64,000 nt of DNA from Kordiimonas aquimaris (GTDB lineage: Bacteria > Pseudomonadota > Alphaproteobacteria > Sphingomonadales > Kordiimonadaceae). The notes below the pieces were generated by a model. It had not been told where the DNA came from, did no database searches, and saw only the letters and a list, made by a program, of their open reading frames with translations. Position 1 is the first letter of the stretch. Each line of letters opens with the position of its first letter. Where the stretch lies: the NCBI RefSeq assembly GCF_025574485.1, contig NZ_JAOBPO010000004.1:1-64000 (forward strand). The letters run 5' to 3'. A program made the position numbers and the translations under genes. Below, in pieces: positions 9,163 through 17,384 of this stretch.

Positions 9163-12100
9163 ATGACCCTTGCAGAATTTTCAATAAAAAATCCGCTCAT
9201 TTGTAGTATTGGCATAATCATTTCATTGATTGGCGGTTGGCTCGCTTATGAAAATATGCCGCGGTTTGAAGACCCTGAATTTACAATTCGCATCGCGAAA
9301 GTTATCACCCAATACCCTGGGGCTAGTCCTGAAGAAGTAATGACCGAAGTAACCGAAGTTGTTGAAACCGCTATTCAGGAACTGGCTGAAGTTAAAACCG
9401 TCACGTCTGAATCTTCGCCTGGGATGTCGGACATCTCGGTTGAAATTAAATTTGAGGCGTCACCGTCCAAGGGTGATCTCCAAATTGTATGGACCAAGTT
9501 ACGCAACAAAATAAACGACATACAGAACAATCTGCCGCCTGGCGCAGGACCAACTATCGTGAGTGATGATTTTGGTGACGTTTACGGTGTGTACTACCTT
9601 CTCACCGGAGAAGGTTTTACACCCCCAGAACTTTTGGCTTATGCCAAAGAGCTTCGCCGCGATATTCTGCAAGTTAAAGGGGTTGGTAAGGTTGCTATCA
9701 CAGGCGAGCAAGCCGAAGTTATCTATGTAGAGATTTCAAGAGAGAAAGCCGCTGCTCTTGGTGTGTCTCTTAACAATGTCTATAATGCCCTTGCGCAGCA
9801 AAATACCATATCAAGTGCAGGTAATCTCCATATAGGCAGTGAAAGACTGGTTATACAGCCAACAGGCGGTCTTTCTACGCTTGTGTCTCTTCGCAACCTG
9901 ATTATCAATGATCCTACCAGTGGTAGTGTCATGCGCATGAAGGATGTTGCAACCATCACTCGTGGCTACAAAGACCCTGTTGAAAAAGTTATACGTTATG
10001 ACGGCGAACTTGCACTAGGCATTGGCATATCAAATGTATCAGGCGTCAATGTTGTGCAAATGGGAAAAGACATCGATGCGAAGCTTGAAGAAGTAGCTAA
10101 CCTGCGCCCTATTGGTATGGAGCTTCACGAATATTACCATCAAGGCAAGGTTGTTGATGTTGCCATTAAAGACTTTGCTGCAAATGTCGTTATGTCGTTG
10201 GTTATCGTATTTGTAACATTGTTGATTTTCATGGGGTTTCGCTCCGGCATCGTTATGGGGGCGACAGTGCTGATCACAATGGCAGCCACACTTCTGATTA
10301 TGTGGCTTGGTGGTATTCCCATGCACCGCATTTCACTTGGAGCCTTGGTTGTGTCTCTCGGTATGCTGGTTGATAACGGCGTGGTTGTAACGGATGGTAT
10401 TCTTGTTGGTGTACAAGAAGGCCGTAAGAAGCTTGATGTTGCAATAGAGGTTGCCAAAAGCAACATGAAACCTTTGGTCGGTGGCACGCTTGTCGGCATT
10501 ATCGCTTTTGCACCGATCGGGTTTGCACCAGGTGATACTGCCGAGTTTACTAATTCTCTTTTCTGGGTAGTTGGTATTGCGCTTGCGCTCAGCTGGTTCT
10601 TTGCATTCACTATCACGCCTTTATTCTGTTATTGGTTGTTTCCTGAACTTAAAACAGCTCAGCCAAGCTCGAAGTCAGCGCCAAAAGGGCGTTTTATTAG
10701 CCTTTACGAAGGTGTAATTCGGAGTGCTCTCAAACAAAAACTTGTATCGCTAGCCATAGTTGTTGGTATTTTCGCCTTCTCTATGTGGGGTTTTCAATTT
10801 GTAAAGGGCGGGTTTTTCCCAGCTTCAACTTCGCCGCAAATTGTCGTTGATTATCAATTGCCAGAAGGCACTGATATTTCTCAGACCACACAAGATATGC
10901 TCCGCCTTGAAAAGTACGTCCAGGGAATTGACGGGGTCAAGCATGTTCAGACTCTAATTGGTGGTAAAACCTTGCGCTATATGCTGACGTATGATGCAGG
11001 CTCAAACAACTCTGCTGACGGACAGCTTTTGATAAAGATAGATGACTATCGTAAAGGCGATGTAATCATTCCGCAGCTACAAGTCTATATGGACGATAAC
11101 TTTCCAAGCGGTCTGGGTAAGGCATGGAAATTCAGGCTGGGTCCAGGCGGTGGTTCAAAAATTGAAGCTGTTTTCTATGGACCTGAGGCAAAGGTACTGC
11201 GCAGCCTCGCGAATGAAGCCAAAGCAATTATGGCTGCTGATAGTGATGCAGTATTGATTAAAGATGATTGGCGTCGGGCCGTCAGTTACATTGAACCCAT
11301 ATATTCCCAGAGTAAAGGTGAGCGTGTTGGTATTACTCGCAAGGAATTTTCTGATGCGCTGCAATCCAACTTTTCAGGTCAGCAGCGCGGTGTGTTTCGC
11401 GAAGGCGATGACTTGATCCCGATTATTTTTAGAGCGCCGGAAGTAGAGCGGGCGCGGCCTTGGAGCATGGCGTCTATCCAGGTTCTCAGTCCAACAACCA
11501 ATAAAACAGTTCCGTTGGGTCAATTACTTGAAGGCGTGAACGTAAAGTGGCGCGATGGACGCCTTCTGCGTGAAGACCGTGTTTTAACAATTAAAGCACA
11601 AGCAGATCCTGCTTCTGGTGTGCTGGCAGATGATTTGTTCAATCGATTGAAGCCTCAAATCGAAGGCATTGCCTTGCCTGCCGGATATAATATGAAGTGG
11701 GACGGAGAGTTTGGAAGCTCGTCTGAAGCGCAAAGCAACCTGGCAACATCAATACCGCTAGGCTTCATTGCTATGGTTCTTGTCGTTGTCATACTATTTA
11801 ATCGCATTCGCCAACCTATTATCATTTGGGCGGTGGTGCCACTCGGCTTAATTGGCGTGGTTTTCGGGCTCATTATAACTGGCACACCGCTCGAATTTAT
11901 GGGGCTATTGGGACTGCTTTCCCTCTCTGGCTTACTAATTCAAAATTCGCTTGTTCTTGTCGATAACACAGACAATTTGATTGCAGATGGCATGCCGCGT
12001 TTTGATGCACTTGTTGAATCTGCAGCAAGCCGGTTGCGCCCTGTGATGATGGGGGCCTTTACCACAGTGCTGGGTATCATACCGCTGTATTTCGATGCGT

Positions 12101-12225
12101 TTTTCAAGTCGATGACTGTTGTGCTGGCATTCGGTTTGAGTTTTGCAACGCTAATTACGCTCCTGATCACACCTGTGCTGTACGCATTATTTTTCCGCAT
12201 CAAAAAAACCGAGGTGGCGGTATGA
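9163..12225 (+). CDS. RND family efflux pump permease (AcrB/MexB-like superfamily)
   Basis: This 1020-residue inner-membrane proton antiporter starts with the typical first helix and the periplasmic motif MPRFEDPEF. Transmembrane helix 4 carries the proton-relay aspartates in GMLVDNGVVVTDGI. The second half repeats the layout and ends with TTVLGIIPLYFDAFF. The sequence resembles the shorter RND pumps of proteobacterial multidrug or solvent systems rather than heavy-metal CusA types. It begins 10 bases after the adaptor and its stop codon overlaps the next start by four bases (ATGA), so the three pump genes are translationally linked. The substrate is unknown; TetR control suggests a small hydrophobic or toxic compound. 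Confidence 0.95.
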   Translation: MTLAEFSIKNPLICSIGIIISLIGGWLAYENMPRFEDPEFTIRIAKVITQYPGASPEEVMTEVTEVVETAIQELAEVKTVTSESSPGMSDISVEIKFEASPSKGDLQIVWTKLRNKINDIQNNLPPGAGPTIVSDDFGDVYGVYYLLTGEGFTPPELLAYAKELRRDILQVKGVGKVAITGEQAEVIYVEISREKAAALGVSLNNVYNALAQQNTISSAGNLHIGSERLVIQPTGGLSTLVSLRNLIINDPTSGSVMRMKDVATITRGYKDPVEKVIRYDGELALGIGISNVSGVNVVQMGKDIDAKLEEVANLRPIGMELHEYYHQGKVVDVAIKDFAANVVMSLVIVFVTLLIFMGFRSGIVMGATVLITMAATLLIMWLGGIPMHRISLGALVVSLGMLVDNGVVVTDGILVGVQEGRKKLDVAIEVAKSNMKPLVGGTLVGIIAFAPIGFAPGDTAEFTNSLFWVVGIALALSWFFAFTITPLFCYWLFPELKTAQPSSKSAPKGRFISLYEGVIRSALKQKLVSLAIVVGIFAFSMWGFQFVKGGFFPASTSPQIVVDYQLPEGTDISQTTQDMLRLEKYVQGIDGVKHVQTLIGGKTLRYMLTYDAGSNNSADGQLLIKIDDYRKGDVIIPQLQVYMDDNFPSGLGKAWKFRLGPGGGSKIEAVFYGPEAKVLRSLANEAKAIMAADSDAVLIKDDWRRAVSYIEPIYSQSKGERVGITRKEFSDALQSNFSGQQRGVFREGDDLIPIIFRAPEVERARPWSMASIQVLSPTTNKTVPLGQLLEGVNVKWRDGRLLREDRVLTIKAQADPASGVLADDLFNRLKPQIEGIALPAGYNMKWDGEFGSSSEAQSNLATSIPLGFIAMVLVVVILFNRIRQPIIIWAVVPLGLIGVVFGLIITGTPLEFMGLLGLLSLSGLLIQNSLVLVDNTDNLIADGMPRFDALVESAASRLRPVMMGAFTTVLGIIPLYFDAFFKSMTVVLAFGLSFATLITLLITPVLYALFFRIKKTEVAV

Positions 12226-13619
12226 GGTTATTCAATTCCATAGGCTTGGTGGCCGTATCGTTGGCGTTGAGCGGATGCGCGTCGTTAAACCTGAATTCAG
12301 GAACGGCAGACGGAACCATAAGAGCTGACCTTGTGCAAAGTGTCACGGACATTCCTGAGCAATGGCAAACTGCGCAATCAACAGTTGGTGACGTTCAGGT
12401 TGGCTGGATTGACGCGTTGAATGACCCTGTCTTGTCGGGCCTGGTTAAAGAAGCGCAAAGTAACAATCGTAACCTGCAAGTTGCAGCCGCAAATGTAGAA
12501 CGTTCCTGGACACTTGCACGCCAGGCTGGTGTAGCATTAAGGCCGAACGTTGGTGTTTCCCTAGGCGGCAACAGGCAAGCTTTTCTTGATGGCCCCGTGC
12601 CGGATACCAGTCAATTTGATTGGGGCATACAGGCAAGCTGGGAGGCAGATATATGGGGCCGGATCAGGGCAGGGCAAAAAGCAGCTGTCGCTAGCGCACA
12701 GTCAGTTGAGGCTGATTATCGCTTTACGCAGTATTCAATCGCAGCGGCTGTTGCGAATGCCTATTTCATTGCTATTGAGGCCTCATTGCAAACAGATGTA
12801 GCACGCAAAACGCTGGAAACACTCTCCGACACTGACCGTATTGTGAATGTTCAGTATGACGAAGGCATTGCGATGGCGCAGGACGTGGCGTTGTCTGCTT
12901 CTGATGTTTCCTCCACACAGGCCTCGCTTATTACGGCGCGGGGTTCATACCGTGATGCGATTAATGCATTGCAGGTGTTAATCGGTCGATACCCAAGCGG
13001 TGATCTGGAAACGCGCACGTCACTACCTGATGTGCCTCAGATGCCACCTACAGGTTTGCCTTCTGAACTTCTGGAACGACGACCCGATATCATTGCGACA
13101 GAACGTAATGTTGCTGCAAGTTTCTATGCGCTTGATCAAGTGAAGGTGGCTAACCTGCCGAGACTTACACTCACAGCAAATACAGGTGCTCTAGCTAGCC
13201 GGTTTGAAGACATATTTGATCCGGTTAATATTCTCGTGAATATAGCAGGAAGTATTACAGCACCGCTGTTTGATGGTGGTTTGAACAATGCCCAAATTGC
13301 ACAGGCAAAAGCTGAGCAAAAGCAGGCAGTCGCAGCCTATGCGCAAACTGTTTTAACGGCGTTTCAGGAAGTTGAAACAAGCTTAAACCAAACACGTGTT
13401 TTAAGAGACAGAGAGGAAGCGCTGCGCCAATCGGCCAAGCATGCGAACCGCGCACTTGATATTGTACGCATACGTTACAATGAAGGTGAAACAGATTTGA
13501 TTGACGTTTTGAACATTCAACAACGTGTATTCACTGCTGAAAGTAATCTTGTTTCAGCGGAGCGTGCGCGCCTTGATGAATGGATTAACCTTAATCTCGC
13601 TCTTGGTGGAAGCTGGTAA
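12222..13619 (+). CDS. Outer membrane efflux lipoprotein (NodT/OprM-type TolC family)
   Basis: This 465-residue protein has a lipoprotein signal (SLALSGC, Cys19) and two OEP repeats, each a long coiled-coil pair. Family landmarks are GWIDALNDPVLSGLVKEA, SWEADIWGRIRAGQKAA, LPSELLERRPDI at the start of the second repeat, and the terminal YNEGETDLIDVLNIQQRVF. It supplies the outer-membrane channel of the RND system and overlaps the pump gene by four bases. It is the last gene of the operon; no strong terminator follows. Confidence 0.94.
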   Translation: MRLFNSIGLVAVSLALSGCASLNLNSGTADGTIRADLVQSVTDIPEQWQTAQSTVGDVQVGWIDALNDPVLSGLVKEAQSNNRNLQVAAANVERSWTLARQAGVALRPNVGVSLGGNRQAFLDGPVPDTSQFDWGIQASWEADIWGRIRAGQKAAVASAQSVEADYRFTQYSIAAAVANAYFIAIEASLQTDVARKTLETLSDTDRIVNVQYDEGIAMAQDVALSASDVSSTQASLITARGSYRDAINALQVLIGRYPSGDLETRTSLPDVPQMPPTGLPSELLERRPDIIATERNVAASFYALDQVKVANLPRLTLTANTGALASRFEDIFDPVNILVNIAGSITAPLFDGGLNNAQIAQAKAEQKQAVAAYAQTVLTAFQEVETSLNQTRVLRDREEALRQSAKHANRALDIVRIRYNEGETDLIDVLNIQQRVFTAESNLVSAERARLDEWINLNLALGGSW

Positions 13620-13639
13620 TAAAATAAAGCAAGATAGTT

Positions 13640-14100
13640 GATTTCAATGGCAACTGACTCTTCTGAAAAAGAGACGTAAATTAACGTGTCGGGGTCAAGA
13701 ACTTCCAGCAGCGCCTTGTATTCATAGTGTTGCCACCTTGGGTTCCCATATAGCTCTATTACCGTACCATTTGGGAGGAAAGTTTTCAGGGCTTCGTTCT
13801 CAGAACCTCAACCTTCTTCGCCACGCATTCCAGCCTTGGGTATAACCTCTTCTCTTTATAGTGTCGAACATAGGCGTTCGTAATCTTCATATGTTAGGGA
13901 AGAGTTGTTATTTTGCGGACGGTTTCATGATATTCATCCGCTTCTTTTGTTGTCAGCGCACTGTAATTCAGCTTCTCTAGATAATCATTTAGGCTAGAAG
14001 CTATGCATGTGCTTTTCTGCTTTTTCTGTTCTTTTAGCCCGTCAGTTTTTGCTTTTCTCCATCGTCTCATTGAGAAATGTCCAGCATGATACCAATTGAT
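13640..14100 (-). pseudogene. Disrupted minus-strand coding sequence of unknown family
   Basis: Read on the minus strand, this region gives a protein-like sequence broken at two places. A first segment (start codon at 14070) runs through LNDYLEKLNYSALTTKEADE and stops at TAA (13894-13896). The same frame then continues through MKITNAYVRHYKEKRLYPRL. Near 13805 the readable frame shifts to a third segment containing LYGNPRWQHYEYKALLEVLD and SFSEESVAIEIN. Amino-acid use is that of a soluble protein, unlike random AT-rich translation. I do not recognise the family. It lies between the efflux operon and a second broken gene, so this stretch appears to be decaying accessory DNA. An alternative is a set of chance ORFs. 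Confidence 0.4.
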
Positions 14101-14278
14101 CTATCAGTTGGGCGCATAGCTAATAGGGCATTTTACTAAAACTTAATCTATTGCCGCTAATCTTAATTTTCCAGGCTTTACTATGACTTAGATAATCGTT
14201 TCTGGTTTACATCTTTTGAGTTCGCATTTTGCAACTTATAGTATTATCTAAAATGAAAGTAAGATTGTGGAGTGCGGT

Positions 14279-15111
14279 ATGAACGGCTTGCCCAAAGTGG
14301 ACTATCCGCAAGAATCTGTATGTCAAATTCTACTAGTTGAAGATGATAAACTTGATAAGGATTGGATTCAGGCGCTTTTGAAGCGCATACCTCATTTTAA
14401 ATTTGAAATTACATGGGCACAAACATACGCGGAAAGTCGAAGCCTCCTGTGTGATCAAACTTTTGATATAGCGCTAGTCGATTACGCGATCGGAGCATAC
14501 TCTGGCGTGGATTTGCTTGTTGCATGTGGCGGACGTGAAGCGCTACACCGGTAATTATGCTCACTGGCAATAATCAGCATGAAGCAGATGTCGCAGCAAT
14601 GAGGGCTGGGGCGTATGATTACTTGTGTAAAGCAGATTTTGATCAAAGCCGGCTTGAAAGAACAATTCGTTATGTGCGTGAAACGCGCAAACTTGAAATT
14701 GAGCTAAAGCAGGCTAGAGACAAAGCTCAAACCGCAGACGAAGCCAAGTCAGCTTTTCTATCAAACATGAGCCATGATTTGCGCACCCCGCTCAACGCTA
14801 TTATTGGCCTTTCAGAATTACTTCTTGATCAAGTCACATCAAATAACGATATGGCTGAAAACCTCAGGTTGATACACGCAAGTGGTAAGCATTTAGAGGC
14901 CATGATTAGTGACATCATGTTGTTGACCCAATTTGAAAGCAACAAGATAAAACACACTGATGAAATGTGTAATTTGTCTGAGCTAATTCCAAGTGCGGTT
15001 AATGCAACAAATTATGCGGCGGTAATGCGGGAAATTAACCTAGTCGCTAATGCTGATGATACGCCTGCGTTTGTTAAAGGTAGGCAAGATGTCATACACC
15101 GTATGGGCTAA
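14279..15111 (+). pseudogene. Receiver/histidine-kinase gene, frameshifted and truncated
   Basis: The first segment encodes a receiver domain (ILLVEDDKLDKDWIQALLKR; phospho-acceptor Asp in FDIALVDYAIG) and stops at 14554. The missing strand ([19 protein letters not shown], then the conserved Lys in [11 protein letters not shown]) continues in another frame from about 14540, so one small indel near 14537-14550 splits the domain. The second frame goes on through a coiled coil into a HisKA domain with the phosphorylation motif [20 protein letters not shown]. It stops at 15109-15111 just where the ATP-binding HATPase_c domain should begin, and nothing in the next 185 bases restores it. Two independent lesions make this a dead gene. 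The start could be GTG 14267 or ATG 14279. Confidence 0.78.
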
Positions 15112-15296
15112 CCCCAAAGTGGAGCCTGATCTTTCTTGTTTGTTATCGCCTGAAAATACTCACTTAAGCGTTATTTGACACTTTTGCCCCCCACAGATAC
15201 CTGCTCCAGCATGAGTGCATAACATCATGTATCGTCACATGGGTTTGAGATTAAAGATCGCGCTACTGAGTACAAAAATGAATCTGGAGTTGAAGA

Positions 15297-15878
15297 ATGG
15301 GTTTGGGGGAACATTCGAATTTGAATTATGCCAAATTAGTATTAAGAAAGCCGAGGCTGGTTCTTGGATATAAGCTGACAAAAATTACTGATGTAAATAT
15401 TTCAAAAGCTCATCCTGTTATTCAATTTGGAAAATACTGGCGTGAAATATCGTCAGACGGTTTGTTAGTTGACCGTAAAGCTTTTAACCCAATGCGTATA
15501 CCACAGCTATTACCATGGATAGTCATTATTGAAGCTATTGATAGCGCGTATGGCGGTTATCGTTACAGGCTGGTTGGGTCTGGCGTAACGAGCATGGCAG
15601 GCTTCAATCTTACAGGTCAGGATTTTGGGTCCTGGCTGGATATGCACACGAAACGCGTTCAGGAATTGGCGCTATTATATGCATTTGAAGAGAAGGGGCC
15701 AAGCTACTTGAAAGGTAGTTTGAGTGACAACTACGGCGATAGCATACCTGTCATTATTGGTTTGTTTCCTTCGTTCTCCCAAGATAAACACAATCGGCAA
15801 ATGATTTGTTTGGTAGCCCCTGAAGATGAAGACTGTATTAATCAGCTTTCATATCATTTTGGTACGATGTGGGAGTAA
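15297..15878 (+). CDS. PAS domain (PAS_5 family) protein
   Basis: This 193-residue protein matches the alphaproteobacterial PAS_5 pattern. It has FGKYWREISSDGLLVDRKAF, then a proline-rich turn and LLPWIVIIEAI. The core follows as YRYRLVGSGVTSMAGFNLTG with FGSWLDMH. It has no output domain or membrane segment. Related proteins are small cytoplasmic single-PAS proteins whose ligands and partners are mostly unknown. A ribosome binding site (ggag) precedes the ATG by seven bases. It stands alone, next to the dead kinase gene; a former sensory link between them is possible but not shown. Confidence 0.82.
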   Translation: MGLGEHSNLNYAKLVLRKPRLVLGYKLTKITDVNISKAHPVIQFGKYWREISSDGLLVDRKAFNPMRIPQLLPWIVIIEAIDSAYGGYRYRLVGSGVTSMAGFNLTGQDFGSWLDMHTKRVQELALLYAFEEKGPSYLKGSLSDNYGDSIPVIIGLFPSFSQDKHNRQMICLVAPEDEDCINQLSYHFGTMWE

Positions 15879-16040
15879 GTTTTGGCACTAATTTGGTTTC
15901 GAAACTATGATCTAGAATAGCGAGCGTACATATTTTAATTCATAGCTATCTATGATGTTTACCATATGGGTCTCTAACCGAGTGATTTGATGTATATCAA
16001 CATTACATTCACTGATGGGTTAGCATATACATACCAGCCA

Positions 16041-16931
16041 CTACTGCACTTGATGTTGCATATGCTGCCACAGTTTTCTTGTAACTGTGTCTGCATTTTT
16101 CGAGTTTACATATGCGATAATATTAGAAGGAACAACTAGGTTGGGGCCTTCTAAAACCATAATGTTTCCCGCGTCTAATTCGTTTTTACATACACAGTAC
16201 GGTAACCAGGTCACGCCTTTACCTTGTTTCGCCATTTGAAGCAGAGATTCGGATAGATTTGCTTCATACACGGTATCCAGTTTTTCATAGTGTTCCATGA
16301 GTTTGTCACGGACGATCGCCGTTATAAAAGCGCGATTGTTTAACGTTAGATGAGGGATTGTGCCAGATGTTTCCCAGTTGAATTTATCTTTAAATTGAGA
16401 AGAAACAACAGGAACCATATTCTCCGAGCCAACAACAATACTTTTTATGTGTGGCACTGCGATTAGCTTTTTATGTAAGTCAGGTACTTCATAGGAAATG
16501 AATAAATCTGAAGATCCTGTTGTGATGTCTTCAAAGTAAGATTCAAAGCTATTCAGATTAGATGTGACGTTCATTTTAGTGTTTTTGAAGTCAAAACTCA
16601 TGAAAAAATCAGGTAGAAAATGTAACATGAGTGAGTGCTGCGTTATTATTTTGATTTCATTCTTTATCGGGTTGGAATGTGGACGAAACTTTGCTTGTAT
16701 CTGATTTATGTCGGCCAGTACTTTTTCAGCATAAGGCAGGAATTTTTGCCCCTGTTCTGTTATTTTTATTGGAATAGAACTTCGATCAAAAAGTTCGGCA
16801 CCAATCCAGTTTTCAAGCGCGCGGATGCGACGACTGTAAGCAGACTGAGTTACACAACGTTTTTCAGCCGCCAATGAGAAGTTTTTTGTTTCTACAAGGT
16901 GTAAAAAATCCTCAATCCACTTAATGTCCAC
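16041..16931 (-). CDS. LysR family transcriptional regulator
   Basis: This 296-residue LysR-type protein has an N-terminal winged helix (NFSLAAEKRCVTQSAYSRRI then ALENWIGAELFDR). A C-terminal periplasmic-binding-like effector domain of about 200 residues follows; its end (GKGVTWLPY) is typical. It is divergent from the TonB-dependent receptor gene at 17385, with about 450 bases between them. That layout is common for a LysR activator and its target, but the long gap weakens the argument. The effector is unknown. Confidence 0.92.
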   Translation of the reverse strand: MDIKWIEDFLHLVETKNFSLAAEKRCVTQSAYSRRIRALENWIGAELFDRSSIPIKITEQGQKFLPYAEKVLADINQIQAKFRPHSNPIKNEIKIITQHSLMLHFLPDFFMSFDFKNTKMNVTSNLNSFESYFEDITTGSSDLFISYEVPDLHKKLIAVPHIKSIVVGSENMVPVVSSQFKDKFNWETSGTIPHLTLNNRAFITAIVRDKLMEHYEKLDTVYEANLSESLLQMAKQGKGVTWLPYCVCKNELDAGNIMVLEGPNLVVPSNIIAYVNSKNADTVTRKLWQHMQHQVQ

Positions 16932-17384
16932 GTGTTTCCCCTAGAAAATCGACAGTTTATTCTATTTTTTGCATTATTTTTGTTAGTTATCTTTATAGTT
17001 TGTCCACAGTACGTAAGATTAATACTTATGAATTTTCACTGTTTATTGCAGCAAAACTGCGACTTTGCGCTACCTGAACAAAAGTTTATTGGTTGGAAAA
17101 TACAACTATTTATAGCATTATGCAAATAATGAATACTTCTATTCCATATTAACCTTTCCCGAAACCCGATGATATTCGGTATTTTATTTAACGAGTACAC
17201 GGGTGAACTGCGGGGTTTAATCTAATACGAGTCAATTAAGGTGTGATGCATGTGAAAATGCTCAGGCCATTCTGATTCCGTACCCTCTGCATTAATGCGT
17301 TCTCATAACAATAAAATGACCTGAAAATTAAAATTCAGGCTTGTGCTGTATGCATTTCGTAAATCTCTAGGGAGGACATTAACT
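16932..17384. other. AT-rich divergent intergenic region (lysR / TonB receptor)
   Basis: About 450 bases lie between the lysR start and the receptor start. A 65-codon hydrophobic ORF at 16932-17129 overlaps the lysR promoter, has no ribosome binding site, and looks like chance translation of AT-rich DNA. The region must hold two divergent promoters; I cannot pick a LysR box. A strong Shine-Dalgarno sequence (agggagga, 17369-17376) sits just before the receptor start. Confidence 0.55.

Noticed and set aside
16932-17129. 65-codon hydrophobic ORF upstream of the TonB receptor
   Set aside because: It starts on the base next to the lysR start codon in the shared promoter, has no ribosome binding site and is AT-rich chance sequence.
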